Notes under the pieces: generated by a model | What the model saw: the letters and a program-made list of their open reading frames with translations, nothing else | Told to the model about the DNA's origin: nothing | Database searches by the model: none | Position numbers and translations under genes: made by a program | Source of the DNA: Actinomycetota bacterium | GTDB taxonomy: Bacteria > Actinomycetota > Acidimicrobiia > IMCC26256 > PALSA-610 | Reading direction: 5' to 3' | Length of the DNA stretch: 64,000 nucleotides | Assembly (NCBI GenBank): GCA_003134555.1 | Contig: PLBO01000082.1 | Coordinates: 61,566-125,565 of the forward strand | Part shown: positions 10,266-18,858 of the stretch, in pieces | Numbering within the stretch: the first letter of the stretch is position 1 | How the letters are laid out: every line of letters starts with the position of its first letter

Positions 10266-11570
10266 ATGGCACAACGCAAGAGTTTGGGTGCGATCGCGAT
10301 CGTCGCGGTTCTCGCGCTCGCTGCGGCCGCATGCGGCAGCAGCAGCAAGAAGACGCAAACGGGATCGACGGGCACGACCACCGCTTCGCCGGGCGCGCGT
10401 GGCAACGTCAACGGCCAGCTCGTGCTGGGCGCGCTCCTACCGCAGTCCGGCGATCTCTCCGTGATCTACAAATCGCTCAACACGCCGGTGACGATGGCCG
10501 TGGCGGAGATCAACGCGGCCGGCGGCGTCAACGGTAAGCCAGTTGTGGTGAAGAGTGCCGACGACGGCACGAGTCCCACGGTGGCGTCGACCGCGCTCGA
10601 CACCTTGCTCACCGCCGACAAGGTCGACGCGATCGTAGGCCCGGCCTCGTCGGGAACCGCGCTCGGCATCATCGACAAGATCAAGACGAACGGTGTCGTC
10701 GACTGCTCGGGTTCGACCACGTCTGGTGCGCTTTCGGTCGCCGGTGGCGCCGCGGGTGGGTATTTCTTCCGCACCGCGCCTTCCGACAATCTGCAGGGTC
10801 CGGCCCTCGCTCAGCTGGTGTTGAGCGACAACAAGCACAAGGTCGCGATCCTCACGCGCAATGACTCTTACGGCACAGGTTTCGGTTCCTCGCTGTCGAA
10901 GGCACTTACCGACGGCGGCGCCGACGTGGTGGCCAACGTCGCATACGACCCGAAGTCGTCCGACTACAGGGCCGACGTTTCGAAGGTGGCCGGCAAGGGG
11001 GCCGACGCGATCGTTGTCATCGGCTTCAACGACGACGGTGGCAAGGTGCTCAAGGAGTTGATCGCCCAGAACCTCGGACCGAAGAAGGTCCAGATCTACA
11101 CCGCCGACGGCATGCAGAGCTCCAAGCTGTTCAAAGCGGTCGATCCGAGCAACCCCTCAGTCGTGCAGGGGATCAAGGGCACGGCTCCCGCCGCGGCACC
11201 GTCGGGCGTGACCAACCCCTTCATCGCCAAGTTCGCGGCGACGAAGATCGACACGATCTTCTCGTCGTACTACTACGACTGCACCAACCTCATTGCCCTC
11301 GCCGCGCAGGCGGCCGGATCCGATGATCCCGCCAAGATCAGGGACAAGATGATCGAGGTGAGCTCCGGCGGCACGAAGTGTCAGAACTTCAAGACCTGCT
11401 CCGACCTCCTGAAGGCCGGCACCGACATCGACTACGACGGCGCATCGGGCCCGGTCGACCTCACCGACAAACACGAGCCCGGCAATGGCGTGTACGACGT
11501 CTGGCAGTACGACGCCAAGGGTGGCTACGCCAACGTTCCGGGTGTTGCGCAGATCAAGATCAACGGCTGA
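10266..11570 (+). CDS. Branched-chain amino-acid-type ABC transporter substrate-binding lipoprotein
   Basis: Lipobox signal LALAAAACGSSSKK; LivK-like PBP1 fold sequence; adjacent to LivFGMH genes. Confidence 0.9.
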   Translation: MAQRKSLGAIAIVAVLALAAAACGSSSKKTQTGSTGTTTASPGARGNVNGQLVLGALLPQSGDLSVIYKSLNTPVTMAVAEINAAGGVNGKPVVVKSADDGTSPTVASTALDTLLTADKVDAIVGPASSGTALGIIDKIKTNGVVDCSGSTTSGALSVAGGAAGGYFFRTAPSDNLQGPALAQLVLSDNKHKVAILTRNDSYGTGFGSSLSKALTDGGADVVANVAYDPKSSDYRADVSKVAGKGADAIVVIGFNDDGGKVLKELIAQNLGPKKVQIYTADGMQSSKLFKAVDPSNPSVVQGIKGTAPAAAPSGVTNPFIAKFAATKIDTIFSSYYYDCTNLIALAAQAAGSDDPAKIRDKMIEVSSGGTKCQNFKTCSDLLKAGTDIDYDGASGPVDLTDKHEPGNGVYDVWQYDAKGGYANVPGVAQIKING

Positions 11571-11577
11571 CCGGCAC

Positions 11578-12348
11578 TTACGCGTCTTCGGGGCCCGGGG
11601 TATCACCCCGGGCCCCGGCGCGGGCGAGCGTTCCGAGATAGAGCTGCACGACTTTGTCGTCGTCGAGCAGCTCGGCGCCGGTTCCGGTGTAGGCGTTGCG
11701 GCCTTGATCGAGTACGTAGCCGCGGTGAGCGACTTCGAGACAACGGCGAGCATTCTGCTCGACCATCAAGACCGAAACGCCGCTCTTGTTCACGCCGGCG
11801 ATGCGGTCGAAGACGTCGTCCTGCATCATCGGCGACAGGCCGGCGGACGGCTCGTCGAGCAGGAGGACCGACGGATGCATCATGAGCGCGCGGGCCATCG
11901 CCAACATCTGGCGTTCGCCGCCCGACAACGAGCCGGCGCGCTGGGGCAAGCGCTCCCCGAGCCGGGGTAGCAGACCGAGGATCTCGTCTCGCCGTTCGTG
12001 GAAGTCGTGGGGGCGGAGAAAACAACCCATTCGCAGGTTGTCGTCGACCGTCAGGGCGGGGAACACGTTGTGTAGCTGCGGCACGTAGCCGACGCCGCGT
12101 TTCACGAGCTCGTGCGGCGGACGCACCGTGATGTCGTCGGTCCGCAGGTGCACCGAGCCGCGCCGGAGGGGCACGAGCCCGAAAATTGCCTTCACCAGCG
12201 TCGACTTCCCCGCTCCGTTGGGTCCGATGATCCCGACGATCTCGCCTTCGAGCACCTCGAGGCTGCACCCGTTCAAGATGTCGACACCCGGGAGGTAGCC
12301 GGCGACGACATCGCGTGCGTCGAGCAGGACCGCGTTCCCCGCGCTCAT
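11578..12348 (-). CDS. livF: ABC transporter ATP-binding protein, LivF-like
   Basis: GPNGAGKSTLVKAI, LSGGERQMLAMARALM, LLLDEPSAGLSP. Confidence 0.92.
   Translation of the reverse strand: MSAGNAVLLDARDVVAGYLPGVDILNGCSLEVLEGEIVGIIGPNGAGKSTLVKAIFGLVPLRRGSVHLRTDDITVRPPHELVKRGVGYVPQLHNVFPALTVDDNLRMGCFLRPHDFHERRDEILGLLPRLGERLPQRAGSLSGGERQMLAMARALMMHPSVLLLDEPSAGLSPMMQDDVFDRIAGVNKSGVSVLMVEQNARRCLEVAHRGYVLDQGRNAYTGTGAELLDDDKVVQLYLGTLARAGARGDTPGPEDA
11590..11616. terminator. Strong GC hairpin GGGGCCCGGGG-TATCA-CCCCGGGCCCC between convergent genes
   Basis: Perfect 11-bp arms, 5-nt loop; 20 bp after the livK stop and inside the last codons of livF. Confidence 0.6.
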
Positions 12349-13142
12349 GTTGCTCTCGCGTGGCGTTGCCCGAGGTACGCGTCGATCACGGCCTGGTTGC
12401 TGACGACTTCGGCCGGTGTGCCGTCGGCGATGACCCGACCCTCGGCCATGCATACGACTCGATCGGAGATCGACATGACCACGTCCATGTCGTGCTCGAC
12501 GAACACGACGGTCCGACCTTCGTCGCGCAATCGCTGCACGTGATGCAGCAGCGATTGCACCAGTGCCGGGTTCACGCCTGCCATGGGTTCGTCGAGCATC
12601 ACAAGCTTCGGTTCGACCATCAGCGCGCGCGCCATCTCGAGCAGCTTGCGCTGGCCGCCCGACAACGTCGCGGCGAGATCGTTCTGTCTCGCCGACAATC
12701 CGAAGTCGTCGAGCAGGGCGAGCGCGCGCTCACGTGCTTCGCGCTCCTCCGCGCGCCAGCGGAAGCGGAACGGCGCAAGCACGAGGCGTTCGCCCGATTG
12801 ACCGGATGCGCCGAGGAGCATGTTGTCGAGAACCGTCAAGCCCGCTAACGCCTTGGTGAGCTGGAACGTTCGGACCATGCCCTGGCGCGCGACGCGATAC
12901 GCGGGCCAGCCGGAGATATCGACTCCGTCGAACTTCCAATGTCCTGCGTCTGCATGATCGAAACCCGTCAGCACGTTGAACAGTGTCGTCTTGCCCGCTC
13001 CGTTGGGTCCGATGAGCGCGGTGATCTTGTGACGCGGCACTTCGAGGTGATCGACGGAAACCGCGACCAAGCCTCCGAAGCGTCGCTCGACCGACTTCAC
13101 GACGAGGATCGGTTCCGAAGCGGCATCAGACCTATTGCTCAC
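12345..13142 (-). CDS. livG: ABC transporter ATP-binding protein, LivG-like
   Basis: GPNGAGKTTLFNVLTGF, LSGGQRKLLEMARALM, LDEPMAGVNP. Confidence 0.92.
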   Translation of the reverse strand: MSNRSDAASEPILVVKSVERRFGGLVAVSVDHLEVPRHKITALIGPNGAGKTTLFNVLTGFDHADAGHWKFDGVDISGWPAYRVARQGMVRTFQLTKALAGLTVLDNMLLGASGQSGERLVLAPFRFRWRAEEREARERALALLDDFGLSARQNDLAATLSGGQRKLLEMARALMVEPKLVMLDEPMAGVNPALVQSLLHHVQRLRDEGRTVVFVEHDMDVVMSISDRVVCMAEGRVIADGTPAEVVSNQAVIDAYLGQRHARAT

Positions 13143-14127
13143 CGAGCATCACTTCCTGGCGAGACCCGAGGAATCCTTGAGGCCGGAATATGACGAGCAG
13201 CATGATGACGAGCCCCACGAGCACGAAGCGGAACGTACCGACCTGCGTCGGATCGATCAGGTGGCCGACCCCGAGGAAGTTGTGGTCGACCGCGTGCCCG
13301 AGGAAGCTGTCGGCGCCCTCGACAAGGAACCAGAATGCGATCGCGCCCAGAATCGGACCGAAGATGCGCGCGGTACCGCCGAGGATCAGCGCCGCGAACG
13401 CATAGAAGGTGATGGCCGACTCGAAGAGGTCGGGCTGGATGAATTGCTGATCGAACACGAGCATGATCCCCGCGATGCCGCCGATCGCACCGCCGATCAA
13501 CAGCGCTTGCATCTTGTACGAGTACACGTTCTTGCCCAGCGAGCGCACCGCGTCCTCGTCCTCGCGAATTGCACGCACGACCCGTCCCCACGGGCTGTGG
13601 ACGAGCATCGCAATCAACACCGACGCGAGTGCGACGAGCGCCCACGTCACGAGCGTCACCCACAACTGACGCTGGTCGTAGGTGATCGTGCCAAATCCGT
13701 AGCGACCCCTCGCGATCGGATTGTGATCGAAGAACCAGTTCGCGAATCCGCCGATGCCCTGCGGTCCCCCGGTCACCGACTGCACCTTCGTTGAATTGAC
13801 GACGATGCGCAGGATCTCGGCTGCCGCAATGGTGACGATCGCCAGATAGTCGCCGCGCAGGCGCAGCGTCGGTATGCCGAGGAGGAGCCCGAGCAGGATC
13901 GACGCGGCGACGCCGACGAGCACCGCCCACGGCAGCCACAACCCCCAACTGTTCACGGCAATCGCGGTGCCGTAGCCGCCGACGAGCAAAAATCCCGCCT
14001 GACCGAAGTTCCACAAGCCCGCGTATCCGAACTGCACGTTCAAGCCGACGGCCGCGAGCGCGTAGACCGCAGCGTTGATGCCGAGGCCGGCGCGGAGCCC
14101 GTCGCTGAGAATTCCCGTCCAGTCCAT
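13132..14127 (-). CDS. livM: ABC transporter permease, LivM-like
   Basis: Multi-TM; YAGLWNFGQAGFLLVGGYGTA; GDYLAIVTIAAAEILR. Confidence 0.9.
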   Translation of the reverse strand: MDWTGILSDGLRAGLGINAAVYALAAVGLNVQFGYAGLWNFGQAGFLLVGGYGTAIAVNSWGLWLPWAVLVGVAASILLGLLLGIPTLRLRGDYLAIVTIAAAEILRIVVNSTKVQSVTGGPQGIGGFANWFFDHNPIARGRYGFGTITYDQRQLWVTLVTWALVALASVLIAMLVHSPWGRVVRAIREDEDAVRSLGKNVYSYKMQALLIGGAIGGIAGIMLVFDQQFIQPDLFESAITFYAFAALILGGTARIFGPILGAIAFWFLVEGADSFLGHAVDHNFLGVGHLIDPTQVGTFRFVLVGLVIMLLVIFRPQGFLGSRQEVMLGEQ

Positions 14128-14131
14128 GCCG

Positions 14132-15433
14132 TCAGCCGATCCGTTCTCGGACGCCGAGAATGCCTTGCGGACGCACGAGCAGTACGAGGATGAGGATGAC
14201 GAGCGCGATCGCGAACTGGAGATCGGACGGTAACCAGTAGGTGCCGACCTGCGATGCGACGCCGACGACCAGACCACCGGCCATTGCGCCATACGGGTTG
14301 CCGAGACCGCCCAGGACGATGGCCGCGAACATCGTGAGCAGCAGACGGAACCCCATGTTCCATTGCACGCCTTGCGATCCCACCCCCAGCATCACGCCGC
14401 CGAGTGCGGCCAGCATCGCGCCGGAGATCCATACGACGAGCGTCACCCCCGCGACGTTGATGCCCGATGCCGACGAGAGATCGCGCTCGTCGGACACGGC
14501 GCGAATCGCGGTGCCGAGGCGCGTTTGCCGCAGCATCGCGCCCACGACGAGCAGCATCACGAGGCAGATAGCCATGATGACGTAGTCGCGCACCGGCGAT
14601 TGCAGCGGTCCGATCTTGACTGGACTCGGTGCGGCGTATTCACGGTACGAGCGCGGCGCGCCCTTGAAGATCACCTGATAGATGTACCGCAGGACGAGCG
14701 CGAGCCCGATCGACACGAGCATGCGTCCGCTCGCTCCCGACCGGCGGCGCACCAGCGGCCGCCACAGACCGAGCTCGAGGCCGGCGCCGAGCACGCCGGC
14801 CGCGATCATTGCGATGATCGTGGCCAGCACGAGCGGAAGCCTGGGTCCGGAGCTCATCGTGTTCATCAACCACGCGATCAACGCGCCGAACGTCACGAGC
14901 TCGCCGTGCGCGAAATTCACGAGCCCCGTGGTGCCGTAGATCAGCGAGAGCCCGACCGAACACAACCCGACGATCAACCCGAACCGGATTCCGCTGACGA
15001 ACAGGTTGAGCAATTGATCGAGGCGCGACTGGCCGCCTGACGTTTTCGATTGCGCGGACGTCAGCGTGAATCCGGCGCTTTGCGCGAATGATCCGAACAC
15101 GCGATATTCCGCAAGCTCGGGGCGTTCGGCGCGCACACCAGAAGGCAACGTCGATACGTCCAGGGCGAGCTTGTACGTGCCCGGGCCGGGCACCCTGATC
15201 CGCCACGCACCGCGCTGGTCGGAGACCGCACGACCGACCTCGGTTGAGCCCTGGGACGCGGTGACGCGCACGCCGGGAACCGGATGACCGTCGACGGCGA
15301 GCGTGCCGCCGACGGAAGCGGATGGCGTGGTTGGCGTCGTAGTGGTGGTGGCGGCATGCGCCCGGCCCCCGCCGAGAAGCGCGCCGATGCCGGCGAGTCC
15401 GAACACGACGATCATCCGGCGTGCCTTCGGCAA
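14132..15433 (-). CDS. livH: LivH-like permease with N-terminal signal sequence and exported beta-sandwich-like (carboxypeptidase-regulatory/CnaB-type) domain
   Basis: Signal MIVVFGLAGIGALLGGGRAHA, then ASVGGTLAVDGHPVPGVRVTASQGSTEVGRAVSDQRGAWRIRVPGPGTYKLALD, then LivH core GTTGLVNFAHGELVTFGA. Start uncertain (TTG 15433 or ATG 15415). Confidence 0.85.
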   Translation of the reverse strand: MPKARRMIVVFGLAGIGALLGGGRAHAATTTTTPTTPSASVGGTLAVDGHPVPGVRVTASQGSTEVGRAVSDQRGAWRIRVPGPGTYKLALDVSTLPSGVRAERPELAEYRVFGSFAQSAGFTLTSAQSKTSGGQSRLDQLLNLFVSGIRFGLIVGLCSVGLSLIYGTTGLVNFAHGELVTFGALIAWLMNTMSSGPRLPLVLATIIAMIAAGVLGAGLELGLWRPLVRRRSGASGRMLVSIGLALVLRYIYQVIFKGAPRSYREYAAPSPVKIGPLQSPVRDYVIMAICLVMLLVVGAMLRQTRLGTAIRAVSDERDLSSASGINVAGVTLVVWISGAMLAALGGVMLGVGSQGVQWNMGFRLLLTMFAAIVLGGLGNPYGAMAGGLVVGVASQVGTYWLPSDLQFAIALVILILVLLVRPQGILGVRERIG

Positions 15434-15618
15434 CGCGACCTCCCGGTGCGTGGCGACGGCGGGAGCATAGGAGCACCGGAGGCCGCGGGGGGAGACGCCG
15501 CTCGTCGTGAGCCTGTTCTTCGTCGGGTTCGCGCGGCGTGCCGGCCGGCGAACGCACGCAAGCCGACGGCTAACGTTCCGGCAGCTCAACTCAGAAGTCG
15601 TCTTCGGCGGAGGACTCG

Positions 15619-16857
15619 GTGACCGACACGACGCAAGTCGACGTTGATGCGTTGCTCGCCGAGATCTTCCTGACCACCGAGGGCAAGTCCGATCCCTACC
15701 CCCGCTACGCGGCGATCCGCGAGCACTCGTCGGCTTTCCGCAGCGCCATGGGCTTCGTGGTCGTCGGCCGCTTCGAAGACTGCCAGTGGGTGCTGCGCGA
15801 CGCCCGCTTCGGCAAGGGCGAGATGAGCGCGATGTGGGAGACCTACGACCTGACCGAGGAGCAGTGGCGCGCGCGCTTTCCGGACATGGAGCGGCGGATG
15901 AGCTCGATGCTCGGCCTCGATCCGCCCGACCACACGCGTCTGCGCCGGCTCGTGGCGAAGGCGTTCACGCCCAAGACGGTCGAGAACCTCCGTCCCGACA
16001 TCGTGCGCCTCACCGACGAGCTGCTCGACCAGCTCGGTGATTCTGTTGACGTCGTGGCCGAGCTCGCGTTGCCGTTGCCGATGGCTGTCATCGGCGAGAT
16101 GTTGGGCATTCCCGCATCGGAGCGCATCGTGCTGCAGCCGTTCGTGCGTGACGCGGTCAAGACCCTCGAGCTCGATCCGCCGCTCGATCAGCTCGACGCG
16201 GCCGCGCACGCGCGCAAGGTCATCGCCGAACACATCGAGGCGCTGATCGCGGCGCGCCGCGCCGAGCCGACCGACGACCTGCTCTCCGAGCTCGTCCATG
16301 TGGAGGAGCAGGGTGACCAACTCACCCACGACGAACTGATCAGCACCGTCATCCTCCTTTTCGGCGCCGGCTTCGAGACGACCACGAACCTCATCGGCAA
16401 CGGGCTGCTCGCGTTGCTCGAGCACCCGGCCGAGCTGCAGCGTCTGCGTGACGACCGCTCGCTCATGAAGACTGCTGTCGAGGAGTTGTTGCGTTGGGAC
16501 GCGCCGATTCAGGTCGACGGGCGCAAGGTGTTCGAGGATGTCGAGGTGCACGGGATGACGGTCGCGGCGGGGCAGGAATTCGTCACGCTGCTGGGAGCCG
16601 CCAACCGCGACCCGCGTGTGTACGACGACCCCGAGCGATTCGACGTCGGTCGAGTCGCGCCGGCACCGATGAGCTTCGGGGCCGGCATTCACTACTGCCT
16701 CGGTGCCGCGCTCGCGCGCGCGGAGGCGCACGTCGTGTTCGACCGCCTGCTCGAGCGGTTCCCGGCGATCGAGCCCGACTGGGGCGATACGCGGCCTGCA
16801 TATCGCGACTCGATCGTGCTCCACGGCCTGGAGGCTCTTCCGGTTCGGCTCGCCTAG
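15619..16857 (+). CDS. Cytochrome P450
   Basis: I-helix LLFGAGFETTTN, ExxR, heme loop FGAGIHYCLGAALAR. Confidence 0.95.
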   Translation: MTDTTQVDVDALLAEIFLTTEGKSDPYPRYAAIREHSSAFRSAMGFVVVGRFEDCQWVLRDARFGKGEMSAMWETYDLTEEQWRARFPDMERRMSSMLGLDPPDHTRLRRLVAKAFTPKTVENLRPDIVRLTDELLDQLGDSVDVVAELALPLPMAVIGEMLGIPASERIVLQPFVRDAVKTLELDPPLDQLDAAAHARKVIAEHIEALIAARRAEPTDDLLSELVHVEEQGDQLTHDELISTVILLFGAGFETTTNLIGNGLLALLEHPAELQRLRDDRSLMKTAVEELLRWDAPIQVDGRKVFEDVEVHGMTVAAGQEFVTLLGAANRDPRVYDDPERFDVGRVAPAPMSFGAGIHYCLGAALARAEAHVVFDRLLERFPAIEPDWGDTRPAYRDSIVLHGLEALPVRLA

Positions 16858-16869
16858 GTCGTTGCGGAG

Positions 16870-18318
16870 CTATGTGAGTTCGTACGCCGCCGGGTCGGGT
16901 GTTTGCATGACGTCTCGGAAGCTGCTGAACGACCAGGGCCACACGGCGGGGAGGCCGCGGTCGTCGAGGTACCAGCTTTGACAACCGGTGACCCAGACGG
17001 TCTGCTTCGCGGCGAGCTCCCGGGCGCGTTCGAAGTCGGCCAATGCGTCGTGCGTCGCGCAGATCTCGCGGCCTTCGCCGGTCCGGATGCGCTCGATGAG
17101 CTGCATGATGTAGCGGAACTGGAGTTCGGCGACCTCGATGAGTGAGAAGTTCCCGACCGGACCGTTGGGGCCGTTCAGCAGGAAGAGGTTCGGGAAGTCG
17201 GGTATCGAGATCGACAGGAATGCCTCGGGTCGAGGTGTCCAGGCCTGTTCGAGCGTCATGCCGTCGCGGCCGACGATGTCGATCGGTCGCATGAACGCGT
17301 CGGCCTTGAAACCGGTTGCGAGCACGAGCACGTCGAGCTCGTGGAGGCGGCCGTCCTTCGTGCGCACACCGCTCGGTTCGATGCGCTCGATGGCGTCGGT
17401 GACGAGCTCGGCGTTCGGGCGCTGGATCGCGTCGTAGAAGTCGGGCGAGATGATCAGTCGTTTGCAGGCGGCGCGGTAGGTGGGACGGAGCCGTTCGCGC
17501 AGTTCCGAGTCGTGGACGTTGTTCTCGAGGTTCGCGAGACAGGCTTGTTGAATCATCTGGATCTCGGGCGATTCGGCGTCGACGACGGCGTTCGCGAAGA
17601 GGTCGAACATGTCCGACAAGTTCTGGCGCAATCCGGCGAGGTTCCCGGGATGCGCGCGAAACGCGGCGCGTTCCTCGTCGGTATACGCCGGGTTCTCCTG
17701 CGGCATGACCCACTGCGCGGTGCGTTGAAAAAGTGACAGTTTCGCGACGCGCTCGATGAGCGCCGACACCATCTGGACCGCGGTTGATCCAGTCCCGACG
17801 ATGCCGACGCGTGCGCCGTCGAGGTGAACGTCGTGGTCCCAGCGGGCGCTGTGGAACATCGCTCCGCGGAACGTGTCGAGTCCATCGATCTCCGGATACT
17901 TCGGGTGGTGCAGAACGCCGGTTGCCGCGATGACCACGTCGAAGTCGTCGCGGTATCCCGAGGCGGTCGTGAGGTGCCATGTCTTGTTCGCGAACACGCA
18001 GCGGGTGACCGTCTCGCCGAATCGGATTCGCGACAGCACGTCGTGTTCCTCGGCTACGTGCTCGAAGTACGCCTGGATCTCGGATCCGGGAGAGAAACGA
18101 CGGCTCCACTCGGGGTTCGGCCCGAAGGAATACGAGTACAAGTGCGACGGCACGTCACACGAAAGACCGGGGTAGGTGTTCTCTCGCCACGTTCCGCCGA
18201 CCCGATCGGCCTTCTCGAACACCGTGAAGTCGCGAAGTCCGGCCTCGGTCAGCTTGATCGCGGCGAGGATGCCCGCCATCCCGGCGCCGATAACCGCACA
18301 TCGCATTGTGCCTCGCAA
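16870..18318 (-). CDS. Flavin-dependent Baeyer-Villiger-type monooxygenase
   Basis: GAGMAGILAAIKL (FAD), GTGSTAVQ (NADP), BVMO fingerprint FRGAMFHSARWD (FxGxxxHxxxW). Confidence 0.9.
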   Translation of the reverse strand: MRGTMRCAVIGAGMAGILAAIKLTEAGLRDFTVFEKADRVGGTWRENTYPGLSCDVPSHLYSYSFGPNPEWSRRFSPGSEIQAYFEHVAEEHDVLSRIRFGETVTRCVFANKTWHLTTASGYRDDFDVVIAATGVLHHPKYPEIDGLDTFRGAMFHSARWDHDVHLDGARVGIVGTGSTAVQMVSALIERVAKLSLFQRTAQWVMPQENPAYTDEERAAFRAHPGNLAGLRQNLSDMFDLFANAVVDAESPEIQMIQQACLANLENNVHDSELRERLRPTYRAACKRLIISPDFYDAIQRPNAELVTDAIERIEPSGVRTKDGRLHELDVLVLATGFKADAFMRPIDIVGRDGMTLEQAWTPRPEAFLSISIPDFPNLFLLNGPNGPVGNFSLIEVAELQFRYIMQLIERIRTGEGREICATHDALADFERARELAAKQTVWVTGCQSWYLDDRGLPAVWPWSFSSFRDVMQTPDPAAYELT

Positions 18319-18324
18319 CGCGAT

Positions 18325-18828
18325 CTACTTCTCTTTTTGCAGCCACCGTTGGCCGAAGTCGTGTTCGGCGTCCATCGTCTTCTTGGCTTGGTCGAAGACG
18401 AAGTGCTCGAGCTTGCCGCCGATGAGCGGCACCGAGACCTTGATCCTGGCGTCGATGAATTGCACGGATCCTCCGCCGACCGCTTCCAGACGGGTTGTGC
18501 CGGAGGTGGAGACCGATACCGGCACCCCGTGTGGTTCGATTCGCCAGGTGCCGGATCGAGTGCCTTCCGACGCCGGCTCCCAGTCCTCTGTCTGCGTCAT
18601 CGCGTTGTTGGGCTTGAAGAACTTCTTGGCGAAACCCGGGATGTCGGCCTGCACCGTGCGGTTCGTCACGATACGGAAACCACCGTCGGGCGTCTCCGCG
18701 CACTCGACGACCTCGTACTCCAAAGCCCCCGTCGCCTCGAGCTTCGCGCGGAGGAACTCCGCGTCGGTGAGCATGGCAAAGACGACCTCCGGGCCCGCGT
18801 CGTACTCGTGCTCCACGTTGGCGTCCAT
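18325..18828 (-). CDS. DUF2505-type START/SRPBCC-like protein
   Basis: MDANVEHEYDAGPEVVFAMLTDAEFLRAKLEATGALEYEVVE pattern; 6 bp from the BVMO gene. Confidence 0.7.
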   Translation of the reverse strand: MDANVEHEYDAGPEVVFAMLTDAEFLRAKLEATGALEYEVVECAETPDGGFRIVTNRTVQADIPGFAKKFFKPNNAMTQTEDWEPASEGTRSGTWRIEPHGVPVSVSTSGTTRLEAVGGGSVQFIDARIKVSVPLIGGKLEHFVFDQAKKTMDAEHDFGQRWLQKEK

Positions 18829-18858
18829 GTCGCGAACCGTAACGCGTACGATCTCGGC

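Noticed and set aside
17824-18858. N-terminal extension of the OleBC ORF
   Set aside because: Antisense to the BVMO and DUF2505 genes; GTG 18859 gives the expected OleB N-terminus.
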